Below, piece by piece: positions 29,501 through 42,743 of a stretch of 64,000 bases of DNA (its first letter is position 1; each line of letters begins with the position of its first letter). The stretch is from Odontocerum albicorne (Eukaryota > Arthropoda > Insecta > Trichoptera > Odontoceridae), in assembly GCA_949825065.1 (NCBI GenBank), contig OX463859.1, positions 11,557,606 through 11,621,605 on the forward strand, read 5' to 3'. The position numbers were made by a program, and so were the translations under genes. The notes beneath the pieces were generated by a model. It did no database searches and was not told the DNA's origin. It saw only the letters and a program-made list of their open reading frames with translations.

Positions 29501-31272
29501 CTATAACTTCACACTTTGTACGAAAATGGGTGTTTTGCTTGTCAAAGGTAATAAAATCCATTCAAATTGGAAAATATTGATGGAAAAGATGGAAATTTCG
29601 CCAAATTACGGATTGGGGTGAAAAACATGAAAATACGTAGAACAAATAATATTTCTGTCATGATTCTGAACATATATTTCGTAAACTTGGTGGTTAATGG
29701 CAGTTTTTCGAGTGAAAAGTGTGAAGTTATGGCCTATTTTACTAAGAAACGTTCATGCATATTAAGCAGGTTTTGATGTTTTCATATCAGAAATACCACA
29801 AAGCGTGTCTATCACACACTGGTCTTGATTCATTCATAATTCAAGGATTTTTGTAAGAAAAATGTTTTTTTTCGCTATTCAAAATTTATTCAAACTGAAA
29901 AATATTCACGCAAAAATTTGAAATATCGCAAAATTAGAGGTTTGGGACCGAAAAAATGGAAACACGTTGAACAAATATTGATTCTGACATATTTTGCAGG
30001 TTATGATGAATTAACGCAAATGCGTTTTTACTATACTTTTGTCTTGATTCATTATAGTTCTTGCATTTTTGTACGAAAAATTGGATTTGCGTTAGTCAAA
30101 ATTCATTCATACTGAAAAATTTGGACGCAAAGGATTGAAATAAAGCAGTTTTAAAGATTTGGGACCAAAAAGACTAAAATACGTAGAACATAAACTATTT
30201 ATGTCATGATTGTATACATACTCGTATATTCGTAAACTTGGTCGTCAAACGGATTGGGGTGAAAAACATGAAAATACGTAGAAAAAATAACCTTTTTGTC
30301 GTGATTCTGTACATATATTTCGTAAATGGCAGTTTTTCGAGTGAAAAGTGTGAAGTTATAGCCTATTTTACTAAGAAACGTTCATGCATATTAAGCAGGT
30401 TTTGATGTTTTCATATCAGAAATACCACAAAGCGTTTCTATCACACACTGGTCTTCACATTAATAATTCATGTTTTTTGTACGAAAATGTTTTTTTTTTG
30501 CTATTCAAAATTCATTCAAACTGAAAAAAATGGACGCAAAAATTTGAAATATCGCAAAATTAGAGGTTTGGGACTGAAACATGGAAACACGTTGAACAAA
30601 TAATGATTCTGTCCTGATTTTGTGCATATATTTCGTAAACTTGGTTGTCAATGGTAGTTTTTCGAGTGAAAAGTGTGAAGTTATAGCCTATTATTACTAA
30701 AAGAAACGTTCATACATATTTTGGGTTATGATGAATTAACGCAAATGCGTTTTCACTATACTTTTGTCTTGATTGATTATAATTCTTGTATTTTTGTACG
30801 AAAATGGGTGATTTGTTTGTCAAAGGTAATAAAATTCATTCAAATTGGAAAATATTGATGGCAAAGATGGAAATCTTCGCCAAATTACGGATTGGGGGGA
30901 AAAACATGAAAATACGTAGAACAAATAATATTTCTGTCGTGATTCTGAACATATATTTCGTAAACTTGGTGGTCAATGGCAGTTTTTCGAGTGAAAAGTG
31001 TGAAGTTATAGCCTATTTTACTAAGAAACTTTCATGCATATTAAGCAGGTTTTGACGTTTCATATCAGAAATACCACAAAGCGTTTCTTTCACACACTGG
31101 TCTTCATATTCATTATTCAAGGATTAATGTACGAAAATGTTTTTTTTTCTGCTATTCAAAATTCATTCAAACTGAAAAAAATTGACGCAAAATTTTGAAA
31201 TATCGCAAAATTAGAGGTTTGGGACCGAAAACATAGAAACACGTTGAACCAATAATGATTATATCATGATTT

Positions 31273-32579
31273 TGTACATACATTTCGTAAACTTGGTTTA
31301 CGAAAAGTATGTACACAATTTTTCACAAAATGTATGTACATCAATTTCCTACAAAAATACATGAATTATAATGAATCAAGACAAAAGTATAGTAAAAACG
31401 CATTTCCGTTAATTCATCACAACCTGCAAAATATGTATGAACGTTTCTTAGTAATAGGCTATAACTTCACACTTTGTACGAAAATGGGTGTTTTGCTTGT
31501 CAAAGGTAATAAAATCCATTCAAATTGGAAAATATTGATGGAAAAGATGGAAATTTCGCCAAATTACGGATTGGGGTGAAAAACATGAAAATACGTAGAA
31601 CAAATAATATTTCTGTCGTGATTCTGAAAACATATTTCGTAAACTTGGTGGTTAATGGCAGTTTTTCGAGTGAAAAGTGTGAAGTTATGGCCTATTTTAC
31701 TAAGAAACGTTCATGCATATTAAGCAGGTTTTGATGTTTTCATATCAGAAATACCACAAAGCGTGTCTTTCACACACTGGTCTTGATTCATTCATAATTC
31801 AAGGATTTTTGTAAGAAAAATGTTTTTTTTCGCTATTCAAAATTTATTCAAACTGAAAAATATTCACGCAAAAATTTGAAATATCGCAAAATTAGAGGTT
31901 TGGGACCGAAAACATGGAAACACGTTGAACAAATAATGATTCTGACATATTTTGCAGGTTATGATGAATTAACGCAAATGCGTTTTTACTATACTTTTGT
32001 CATGATTCATTATAGTTCTTGCATTTTTGTACGAAAAATTGGATTTGCGTTAGTCAAAATTCATTCATACTGAAAAATTTGGACGCAAAGCATTGAAATA
32101 AAGCAGTTTTAAAGATTTGGGACCAAAAAGACTAAAATACGTAGAACATAAACTATTTATGTCATGATTGTATACATACTCGTATATTCGTAAACTTGGT
32201 CGTCAAACGGATTGGGGTGAAAAACATGAAAATACGTAGAAAAAATAACCTTTTTGTCGTGATTCTGTACACATATTTCGTAAATGGCAGTTTTTCGAGT
32301 GAAAAGTGTGAAGTTATAGCCTATTTTACTAAGAAACGTTCATGCATATTAAGCAGGTTTTGATGTTTTCATATCAGAAATACCACAAAGCGTTTCTATC
32401 ACACACTGGTCTTCACATTAATAATTCATGTTTTTTGTACGAAAATGTTTTTTTTTTGCTATTCAAAATTCATTCAAACTGAAAAAAATGGACGCAAAAT
32501 TTTGAAATATCGCAAAATTAGAGGTTTGGGACCGAAAACATAGAAACACGTTGAACCAATAATGATTATATCATGATTT
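31273..32579 (+). repeat. 1307-bp short satellite unit
   Basis: The palindrome-to-palindrome distance is 1307 bp, about 648 bp (two monomers) short. The joint is near 32485-32500, where the tggacgcaaaa flank of an internal monomer continues as ttttgaaatatcgc of the last monomer. The palindrome arm at 31310-31320 also carries a small insertion (gtacacaattttt instead of gtacaaattttt), which changes the stem. Confidence 0.85.
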
Positions 32580-34534
32580 TGTACATACATTTCGTAAACT
32601 TGGTTTACGAAAAGTATGTACAAATTTTTCACAAAATGTATGTACATCAATTTCCTACAAAAATACATGAATTATAATGAATCAAGACAAAAGTATAGTA
32701 AAAACGCATTTCCGTTAATTCATCACAACCTGCAAAATATGTATGAACGTTTCTTAGTAATAGGCTATAACTTCACACTTTGTACGAAAATGGGTGTTTT
32801 GCTTGTCAAAGGTAATAAAATCCATTCAAATTGGAAAATATTGATGGAAAAGATGGAAATTTCGCCAAATTACGGATTGGGGTGAAAAACATGAAAATAC
32901 GTAGAACAAATAATATTTCTGTCGTGATTCTGAACACATATTTCGTAAACTTGGTGGTTAATGGCAGTTTTTCGAGTGAAAAGTGTGAAGTTATGGCCTA
33001 TTTTACTAAGAAACGTTCATGCATATTAAGCAGGTTTTGATGTTTTCATATCAGAAATTCCACAAAGCGTGTCTATCACACACTGGTCTTGATTCATTCA
33101 TAATTCAAGGATTTTTTGTAAGAAAAATGTTTTTTTTCGCTATTCAAAATTTATTCAAACTGAAAAATATTCACGCAAAAATTTGAAATATCGCAAAATT
33201 AGAGGTTTGGGACCGAAAACATGGAAACACGTTGAACAAATAATGATTCTGACATATTTTGCAGGTTATGATGAATTAACGCAAATGCGTTTTTACTATA
33301 CTTTTGTCATGATTCATTATAGTTCTTGCATTTTTGTACGAAAAATTGGATTTGCGTTAGTCAAAATTCATTCATACTGAAAAATTTGGACGCAAAGGAT
33401 TGAAATAAAGCAGTTTTAAAGATTTGGGACCAAAAAGACTAAAATACGTAGAACATAAACTATTTATGTCATGATTGTATACATACTCGTATATTCGTAA
33501 ACTTGGTCGTCAAACGGATTGGGGTGAAAAACATGAAAATACGTAGAAAAAATAACCTTTTTGTCGTGATTCTGTACATATATTTCGTAAATGGCAGTTT
33601 TTCGAGTGAAAAGTGTGAAGTTATAGCCTATTTTACTAAGAAACGTTCATGCATATTAAGCAGGTTTTGATGTTTTCATATCAGAAATACCACAAAGCGT
33701 TTCTATCACACACTGGTCTTCACATTAATAATTCATGTTTTTTGTACGAAAATGTTTTTTTTTTGCTATTCAAAATTCATTCAAACTGAAAAAAATGGAC
33801 GCAAAAATTTGAAATATCGCAAAATTAGAGGTTTGGGACTGAAACATGGAAACACGTTGAACAAATAATGATTCTGTCCTGATTTTGTGCATATATTTCG
33901 TAAACTTGGTTGTCAATGGTAGTTTTTCGAGTGAAAAGTGTGAAGTTATAGCCTATTATTACTAAAAGAAACGTTCATACATATTTTGGGTTATGATGAA
34001 TTAACGCAAATGCGTTTTCACTATACTTTTGTCTTGATTGATTATAATTCTTGTATTTTTGTACGAAAATGGGTGATTTGTTTGTCAAAGGTAATAAAAT
34101 TCATTCAAATTGGAAAATATTGATGGAAAAGATGGAAATTTCGCCAAATTACGGATTGGGGGGAAAAACATGAAAATACGTAGAACAAATAATATTTCTG
34201 TCGTGATTCTGAACATATATTTCGTAAACTTGGTGGTCAATGGCAGTTTTTCGAGTGAAAAGTGTGAAGTTATAGCCTATTTTACTAAGAAACGTTCATG
34301 CATATTAAGCAGGTTTTGACGTTTCATATCAGAAATACCACAAAGCGTTTCTTTCACACACTGGTCTTCATATTCATTATTCAAGGATTATTGTACGAAA
34401 ATGTTTTTTTTTGCTATTCAAAATTCATTCAAACTGAAAAAAATTGACGCAAAATTTTGAAATATCGCAAAATTAGAGGTTTGGGACCGAAAACATAGAA
34501 ACACGTTGAACCAATAATGATTATATCATGATTT

Positions 34535-36162
34535 TGTACATACATTTCGTAAACTTGGTTTACGAAAAGTATGTACAAATTTTTCACAAAATGTATGTAC
34601 ATCAATTTCCTACAAAAATACATGAATTATAATGAATCAAGACAAAAGTATAGTAAAAACGCATTTCCGTTAATTCATCACAACCTGCAAAATATGTATG
34701 AACGTTTCTTAGTAATAGGCTATAACTTCACACTTTGTACGAAAATGGGTGTTTTGCTTGTCAAAGGTAATAAAATCCATTCAAATTGGAAAATATTGAT
34801 GGAAAAGATGGAAATTTCGCCAAATTACGGATTGGGGTGAAAAACATGAAAATACGTAGAACAAATAATATTTCTGTCGTGATTCTGAACATATATTTCG
34901 TAAACTTGGTGGTCAATGGCAGTTTTTCGAGTGAAAAGTGTGAAATTATGGCCTATTTTACTAAGAAACGTTCATGCATATTAAGCAGGTTTTGATGTTT
35001 TCATATCAGAAATACCACAAAGCGTGTCTATCACACACTGGTCTTGATTCATTCATAATTCAAGGATTTTTGTAAGAAAAATGTTTTTTTTCGCTATTCA
35101 AAATTTATTCAAACTGAGAAATATTCACGCAAAAATTTGAAATATCGCAAAATTAGAGGTTTGGGACCGAAAACATGGAAACACGTTGAACAAATAATGA
35201 TTCTGACATATTTTGCAGGCTATGATGAATTAACGCAAATGCGTTTTTACTATACTTTTGTCTTGATTCATTATAGTTCTTGCATTTTTGTACGAAAAAT
35301 TGGATTTGCGTTAGTCAAAATTCATTCATACTGAAAAATTTGGACGCAAAGGATTGAAATAAAGCAGTTTTAAAGATTTGGGACCAAAAAGACTAAAATA
35401 CGTAGAACATAAACTATTTATGTCATGATTGTATACATACTCGTATATTCGTAAACTTGGTCGTCAAACGGATTGGGGTGAAAAACATGAAAATACGTAG
35501 AAAAAATAACCTTTTTGTCGTGATTCTGTACATATATTTCGTAAATGGCAGTTTTTCGAGTGAAAAGTGTGAAGTTATAGCCTATTTTACTAAGAAACGT
35601 TCATGCATATTAAGCAGGTTTTGATGTTTTCATATCAGAAATACCACAAAGCGTTTCTATCACACACTGGTCTTCACATTAATAATTCATGTTTTTTGTA
35701 CGAAAATGTTTTTTTTTGCTATTCAAAATTCATTCAAACTGAAAAAAATGGACGCAAAAATTTGAAATATCGCAAAATTAGAGGTTTGGGACTGAAACAT
35801 GGAAACACGTTGAACAAATAATGATTCTGTCCTGATTTTGTGCATATATTTCGTAAACTTGGTTGTCAATGGTAGTTTTTCGAGTGAAAAGTGTGAAGTT
35901 ATAGCCTATTATTACTAAAAGAAACGTTCATACATATTTTGGGTTATGATGAATTAACGCAAATGCGTTTTCACTATACTTTTGTCTTGATTGATTATAA
36001 TTCTTGTATTTTTGTACGAAAATGGGTGATTTGTTTGTCAAAGGTAATAAAATTCATTCAAATTGGAATATATTGATGGCAAAGATGGAAATTTCGCCAA
36101 ATTACGGATTGGGGGGAAAAACATGAAAATACGTAGAACAAATAATATTTCTGTCGTGATTC
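34535..36162 (+). repeat. 1628-bp short satellite unit (one monomer lost)
   Basis: The distance between palindromes is 1628 bp, exactly 327 bp below the standard 1955. At about 36165-36190 the sequence runs from tgattctgaacatgtatttcgtaaacttgg straight into the inverted segment, so the final monomer has been removed and one palindrome arm comes from a different monomer. This is the cleanest measure in the array of a single-monomer step. Confidence 0.88.
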
Positions 36163-39100
36163 TGAACATGTATTTCGTAAACTTGGTTTACGAAAAGTAT
36201 GTACAAATTTTTCACAAAATGTATGTACATCAATTTCCTACAAAAATACATGAATTATAATGAATCAAGACAAAAGTATAGTAAAAACGCATTTCCGTTA
36301 ATTAATCACAACCTGCAAAATATGTATGAACGTTTCTTAGTAATAGGCTATAACTTCACACTTTGTACGAAAATTGGTGTTTTGCTTGTCAAAGGTAATA
36401 AAATCCATTCAAATTGGAAAATATTGATGGAAAAGATGGAAATTTCGCCAAATTACGGATTGGGGTGAAAAACATGAAAATACGTAGAACAAATAATATT
36501 TCTGTCGTGATTCTGAACATATATTTCGTAAACTTGGTGGTCAATGGCAGTTTTTCGAGTGAAAAGTGTGAAGTTATGGCCTATTTTACTAAGAAACGTT
36601 CATGCATATTAAGCAGGTTTTGATGTTTTCATATCAGAAATACGACAAAGCGTGTCTATCACACACTGGTCTTGATTCATTCATAATTCAAGGATTTTTG
36701 TAAGAAAAATGTTTTTTTTCGCTATTCAAAATTTATTCAAACTGAGAAATATTCACGCAAAAATTTGAAATATCGCAAAATTAGAGGTTTGGGACCGAAA
36801 ACATGGAAACACGTTGAACAAATAATGATTCTGACATATTTTGCAGGTTATGATGAATTAACGCAAATGCGTTTTTACTATACTTTTGTCTTGATTCATT
36901 ATAGTTCTTGCATTTTTGTACGAAAAATTGGATTTGCGTTAGTCAAAATTCATTCATACTGAAAAATTTGGACGCAAAGGATTGAAATAAAGCAGTTTTA
37001 AAGATTTGGGACCAAAAAGACTAAAATACGTAGAACATAAACTATTTATGTCATGATTGTATACATACTCGTATATTCGTAAACTTGGTCGTCAAACGGA
37101 TTGGGGTGAAAAACATGAAAATACGTAGAAAAAATAACCTTTTTGTCGTGATTCTGTACATATATTTCGTAAATGGCAGTTTTTCGAGTGAAAAGTGTGA
37201 AGTTATAGCCTATTTTACTAAGAAACGTTCATGCATATTAAGCAGGTTTTGATGTTTTCATATCAGAAATACCACAAAGCGTTTCTATCACACACTGGTC
37301 TTCACATTAATAATTCATGTTTTTTGTACGAAAATGTTTTTTTTTTGCTATTCAAAATTCATTCAAACTGAAAAAAATGGACGCAAAAATTTGAAATATC
37401 GCAAAATTAGAGGTTTGGGACTGAAACATGGAAACACGTTGAACAAATAATGATTCTGTCCTGATTTTGTGCATATATTTCGTAAACTTGGTTGTCAATG
37501 GTAGTTTTTCGAGTGAAAAGTGTGAAGTTATAGCCTATTATTACTAAAAGAAACGTTCATACATATTTTGGGTTATGATGAATTAACGCAAATGCGTTTT
37601 CACTATACTTTTGTCTTGATTGATTATAATTCTTGTATTTTTGTACGAAAATGGGTGATTTGTTTGTCAAAGGTAATAAAATTCATTCAAATTGGAAAAT
37701 ATTGATGGCAAAGATGGAAATTTCGCCAAATTACGGATTGGGGGGAAAAACATGAAAATACGTAGAACAAATAATATTTCTGTCGTGATTCTGAACATAT
37801 ATTTCGTAAACTTGGTGGTCAATGGCAGTTTTTCGAGTGAAAAGTGTGAAGTTATAGCCTATTTTACTAAGAAACGTTCATGCATATTAAGCAGGTTTTG
37901 ACGTTTCATATCAGAAATACCACAAAGCGTTTCTTTCACACACTGGTCTTCATATTCATTATTCAAGGATTATTGTACGAAAATGTTTTTTTTTTGCTAT
38001 TCAAAATTCATTCAAACTGAAAAAAATTGACGCAAAATTTTGAAATATCGCAAAATTAGAGGTTTGGGACCGAAAACATAGAAACACGTTGAACCAATAA
38101 TGATTCTATCATGATTTTGTACATACATTTCGTAAACTTGGTTTACGAAAAGTATGTACAAATTTTTCACAAAATGTATGTACATCAATTTCCTACAAAA
38201 ATACATGAATTATAATGAATCAAGACAAAAGTATAGTAAAAACGCATTTCCGTTAATTCATCACAACCTGCAAAATATGTATGAACGTTTCTTAGTAATA
38301 GGCTATAACTTCACACTTTGTACGAAAATGGGTGTTTTGCTTGTCAAAGGTAATAAAATCCATTCAAATTGGAAAATATTGATGGAAAAGATGGAAATTT
38401 CGCCAAATTACGGATTGGGGTGAAAAACATGAAAATACGTAGAACAAATAATATTTCTGTCGTGATTCTGAACATATATTTCGTAAACTTGGTGGTTAAT
38501 GGCAGTTTTTCGAGTGAAAAGTGTGAAGTTATGGCCTATTTTACTAAGAAACGTTCATGCATATTAAGCAGGTTTTGATGTTTTCATATCAGAAATACCA
38601 CAAAGCGTGTCTATCACACACTGGTCTTGATTCATTCATAATTCAAGGATTTTTGTAAGAAAAATGTTTTTTTTCTCTATTCAAAATTTATTCAAACTGA
38701 AAAATATTCACGCAAAAATTTGAAATATCGCAAAATTAGAGGTTTGGGACCGAAAACATGGAAACACGTTGAACAAATAATGATTCTGACATATTTTGCA
38801 GGTTATGATGAATTAACGCAAATGCGTTTTTACTATACTTTTGTCTTGATTCATTATAGTTCTTGCATTTTTGTACGAAAAATTGGATTTGCGTTAGTCA
38901 AAATTCATTCATACTGAAAAATTTGGACGCAAAGGATTGAAATAAAGCAGTTTTAAAGATTTGGGACCAAAAAGACTAAAATACGTAGAACATAAACTAT
39001 TTATGTCATGATTGTATACATACTCGTATATTCGTAAACTTGGTCGTCAAACGGATTGGGGTGAAAAACATGAAAATACGTAGAAAAAATAACCTTTTTG

Positions 39101-40518
39101 TCGTGATTCTGTACATATATTTCGTAAATGGCAGTTTTTCGAGTGAAAAGTGTGAAGTTATAGCCTATTTTACTAAGAAACGTTCATGCATATTAAGCAG
39201 GTTTTGATGTTTTCATATCAGAAATACCACAAAGCGTTTCTATCACACACTGGTCTTCACATTAATAATTCATGTTTTTTGTACGAAAATGTTTTTTTTT
39301 TGCTATTCAAAATTCATTCAAACTGAAAAAAATGGACGCAAAAATTTGAAATATCGCAAAATTAGAGGTTTGGGACTGAAACATGGAAACACGTTGAACA
39401 AATAATGATTCTGTCCTGATTTTGTGCATATATTTCGTAAACTTGGTTGTCAATGGTAGTTTTTCGAGTGAAAAGTGTGAAGTTATAGCCTATTATTACT
39501 AAAAGAAACGTTCATACATATTTTGGGTTATGATGAATTAACGCAAATGCGTTTTCACTATACTTTTGTCTTGATTGATTATTATTCTTGTATTTTTGTA
39601 CGAAAATGGGTGATTTGTTTGTCAAAGGTAATAAAATTCATTCAAATTGGAATATATTGATGGCAAAGATGGAAATGTCGCCAAATTACGGATTGGGGGG
39701 AAAAACATGAAAATACGTAGAACAAATAATATTTCTGTCGTGATTCTGAACATATATTTCGTAAACTTGGTGGTCAATGGCAGTTTTTCGAGTGAAAAGT
39801 GTGAAGTTATAGCCTATTTTACTAAGAAACGTTCATGCATATTAAGCAGGTTTTGACGTTTCATATCAGAAATACCACAAAGCGTTTCTTTCACACACTG
39901 GTCTTCATATTCATTATTCAAGGATTATTGTACGAAAATGTTTTTTTTTTGCTATTCAAAATTCATTCAAACTGAAAAAAATTGACGCAAAATTTTGAAA
40001 TATCGCAAAATTAGAGGTTTGGGACCGAAAACATAGAAACACGTTGAACCAATAATGATTCTATCATGATTTTGTACATACATTTCGTAAACTTGGTTTA
40101 CGAAAAGTATGTACAAATTTTTCACAAAATGTATGTACATCAATTTCCTACAAAAATACATGAATTATAATGAATCAAGACAAAAGTATAGTAAAAACGC
40201 ATTTCCGTTAATTAATCACAACCTGCAAAATATGTATGAACGTTTCTTAGTAATAGGCTATAACTTCACACTTTGTACGAAAATGGGTGTTTTGCTTGTC
40301 AAAGGTAATAAAATCCATTCAAATTGGAAAATATTGATGGAAAAGATGGAAATCTCGCCAAATTACGGATTGGGGTGAAAAACATGAAAATACTTAGAAC
40401 AAATAATATTTCTGTCGTAATTCTGAACATATATTTCGTAAACTTGGTGGTCAATTGCAGTTTTTCGAGTGAAAAGTGTAAAGTTATAGCCTATTTTACT
40501 AAGAAACGTTCATGCATA

Positions 40519-40522
40519 TTAA
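40519..40522. repeat. TTAA target duplication, left copy
   Basis: This is the left half of the four-base duplication flanking the piggyBac-like element. It matches 42740-42743 and corresponds to the TTAA that is present undisturbed in other satellite monomers. Confidence 0.9.
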
Positions 40523-40680
40523 CCCATTGCACCACCAATTAGGAGACATCATTTGTTCATACAACACACTATTTAATTTTGACACCTTTTTTATTACAAT
40601 AATATTAAGATTAAATTACACACAAAATAATAATGGTAAAACATAAAAGCATATTTTTTTGTTGTTTTTAAGCTGCATCA

Positions 40681-42482
40681 TTAATGCTCATCGCCAGGTA
40701 GTTTTGGAAGGGTGTGGTAGGATTTAAAACATTCTGGCATGTGAAGAGCCATCAAACATTTCTCACATTCCCATCGAGATTCGCTCTTCTTTTTCTTCAA
40801 GGAACACATTTTGCATAATCTTGATGGGTTTTGTTTGACTGGATTTGGTGGAATTTGCCTAGGAAAGTGTGCCCATTGCAATGCTTGTAGCCGCAAAGGG
40901 CACACTTTCCTATATCTCCTCCTGAAACAGTCCCATGCGCGGTTGTATGATGGTAGGGTGATATGTGCTCAAAAATTCTCTCAGCTTCATCGATCCTATA
41001 GTCACCGTATGAAACTCTCTTTACATCGGAGATATTTTTATGCAACGCATATGTATTGTATAATGCCATGTCTGCCAAGTAAAAAAATATCTTCTCGTAA
41101 CCCTTGGAGTATCTCCGCATAATTGGAAAGGAAGCTAAGCATTGGTCATTTCTATCAACTCCACCCATGCCACGATTATAATCAATGACAACCTTGGGTT
41201 TTTGCAAAGCATTGCCAGTCTGTCTGTCAGTTTTTCTAGTGTCTGTCATTTCTACACGTGGGGGAATTGTTGATAGCAGATGAATAGGCTTTTTGCCTAT
41301 CGATCGTATTGCAGCTATATCATGGCTGAACAAAATATTTACGTCACCACGTTTCAACGATTTTTGCTTATTTTTGTTCATTCTATATGTTGGTAGCATA
41401 TCCTTCCTCATGCATCGAACGGTTCCAACGGCATTTATTCTCCTCTTCTTCAAATTGAAAAATAATGTTGGAGAACTGTACCAGTTGTCCAAAAACAACG
41501 TGTATCCATCAGAATTGTACGCTTCCATCAGCTTATATACAATTCCTTCACTAGCTGGTAATGAAGGGTCTGATTCTTTGCCGGTATAAATCTCAAAATC
41601 AAGACAATACCCTGAACTTGATTCACAAATTTGATATATTTTTATACCGAACCTAGCCCTTTTGGATTTGTTGAACTGTACGTAATTTAGACGGCCACGA
41701 AATTTCATCAAAGACTCGTCAATTGACAATTCTTCAGTGGGCTGATAATTCATAAATTTCTTTTTGAAATGCTCTATTATTGGACGGATTTTGTAAAGTT
41801 TATCTGATTTGTCCAAATAGTCATTGTTTGAAAAATGTAGATTTGACAATATTTTTTCAAACCTTTTGAATGGCATGATGCCTCTGAAAAATGGAGTATC
41901 AGTGACTTTTCTTTCACTCCAATATGATCTCAAGGTATTCTTTTTTACTTGACTTTGCAGTATGCAAATACCAAAAAATGCTTGTATTTCGTCTGCAGTT
42001 ACATCAAACCACTTATCATCACGTTTTATAGCATGCTTTTGCTTCGCAAACCTATTAGTCTCCTCTGCAATTCCTTGAAAAAAATCGTCACTAAAAATAA
42101 TTTTGAATAGGTCATATGGTGTTGGATTCTGACCTAAACTCATTTCCACTGATCGACACAAACCTGGTACTCCCGTAAATATTATTTTGGATATTTGTGA
42201 TGAATCAGCATTCCAAATCCACTCTTCATTTTTAGTTTTTTTGGGAGGTATCTCTCGCGATCGACATGCTGTTCTATGGAACTATCACTTGACACATCAC
42301 TTCCACTATTTGTATGCTCCAAAACATTATTCGAAGGCGTAAAATCACTAGAATCACTAGAATATTCATCAAACTTCATTCTCATTCTCACTGCCACTTT
42401 CCAAAAGTATTCGCTGTATTTCATCCTCATTTGATGAAATATTACAAGCGCGACGAGTTTGTTTACGCGCGCGTTCTGCCAT
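40681..42482 (-). pseudogene. piggyBac-like transposase, frameshifted
   Basis: The family cuts and pastes DNA at TTAA sites with a DDD-type RNase-H-fold nuclease. The longest open part is 42161 to 40797 (454 codons, entered without an ATG). It has the family core with the three expected acidic residues: D148 in SIDESLMKFRGR, D225 in LFLDNWYSS and D336 in GMGGVDRND. The likely true start is the ATG at 42482, opening MAERARKQTRR, a basic stretch that leads to an acidic region and then hits a stop at 42369-42371. An acidic Ser/Asp-rich stretch continues in another frame to 42182. The segment resembling the conserved WIWN...IIFTG entry to the core requires a further frame change near 42240-42290. 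At the C-terminus the cysteine-rich finger (CKMC...CEKC...CFKSYHT, ending at the stop 40681) is in a different frame from the core, with the shift between about 40865 and 40950. With at least three frame breaks the copy is not expected to make active enzyme. Confidence 0.93.
40860..40912. repeat. Perfect 15-bp inverted repeat in the transposase gene
   Basis: The arms taggaaagtgtgccc (40860-40874) and gggcacactttccta (40898-40912) are exactly complementary around a 23-nt spacer. They lie in the region where the reading frame of the C-terminal finger departs from that of the core, so the event that created or perfected the palindrome may have caused the frameshift. Confidence 0.85.
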
Positions 42483-42739
42483 TTTGTAAGTATTGACAGA
42501 TGTCAAAATATCGTAATATTTTGTAATAAATAATGTGAAATCAACTGTGATTATTATATTTTATTATTAAATTAATAACCGAAATATACTCATTGACGTC
42601 ATTTTTAAGAATAAGTTTATTGTCATCCAGTTTTTATGTAAAAAAATCACCTCAAAGAAAAACCGGCGAAACGCCGGCTTAGTGAATCAATGGCAAAGTG
42701 ACCTTGGCCGGCGATTCACCAGCTATGTGTTGCAATGGG

Positions 42740-42743
42740 TTAA
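42740..42743. repeat. TTAA target duplication, right copy
   Basis: This is the right half of the duplication. Satellite sequence (gcaggtttggacg) resumes immediately after it. Confidence 0.9.

Larger units (their letters stand above)
1..40522. repeat. Higher-order satellite array, ~1955-bp unit
   Basis: Near-identical tandem units, measured from the palindrome at the start of each, begin at 1, 1956, 3910, 5863, 7818, 9773, 13001, 14956, 16911, 17587, 19542, 21497, 23452, 25408, 27361, 29316, 31273, 32580, 34535, 36163, 38118 and 40073. Most spacings are 1953-1957 bp; the exceptions are 3228, 676, 1307 and 1628. Inside a unit, motifs such as cgtaaacttggt, gagtgaaaagtgtgaagtta and gcaaaattagaggtttggga recur about every 325 bp, so the unit is roughly a hexamer of a ~325-bp monomer. 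Units differ by scattered single-base changes and by the length of a T-run, which indicates recent homogenisation. The DNA is AT-rich. The 60-90-codon open frames repeated in every unit are not conserved between monomers, overlap on both strands, and are judged not to be genes. A centromeric or pericentromeric role is plausible but is inference. Confidence 0.97.
40523..42739 (-). mobile_element. piggyBac-like DNA transposon in the satellite
   Basis: The element is bounded by TTAA on both sides (40519-40522 and 42740-42743), the invariant piggyBac target duplication. Its ends are inverted: cccattgcaccac at the left and gtgttgcaatggg at the right, matching at 12 of 13 positions. Removing it and one TTAA restores the satellite motif catgcatattaagcagg, so it inserted cleanly after the array had formed. 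Near the right end are a 6-bp GC hairpin (ccggcg/cgccgg, 42663-42677) and a gtgaatc/gattcac pair (42682-42718), which may be subterminal transposase-binding repeats. The element is 2217 bp long and holds one transposase gene, on the minus strand and broken. Confidence 0.95.

Noticed and set aside
1..40522. CENP-B box
   Set aside because: No match to the 17-bp consensus was seen; similarity is limited to an isolated ttcg.
40811..41589. Plus-strand open frames over the piggyBac gene
   Set aside because: They are antisense shadows of the transposase frame.
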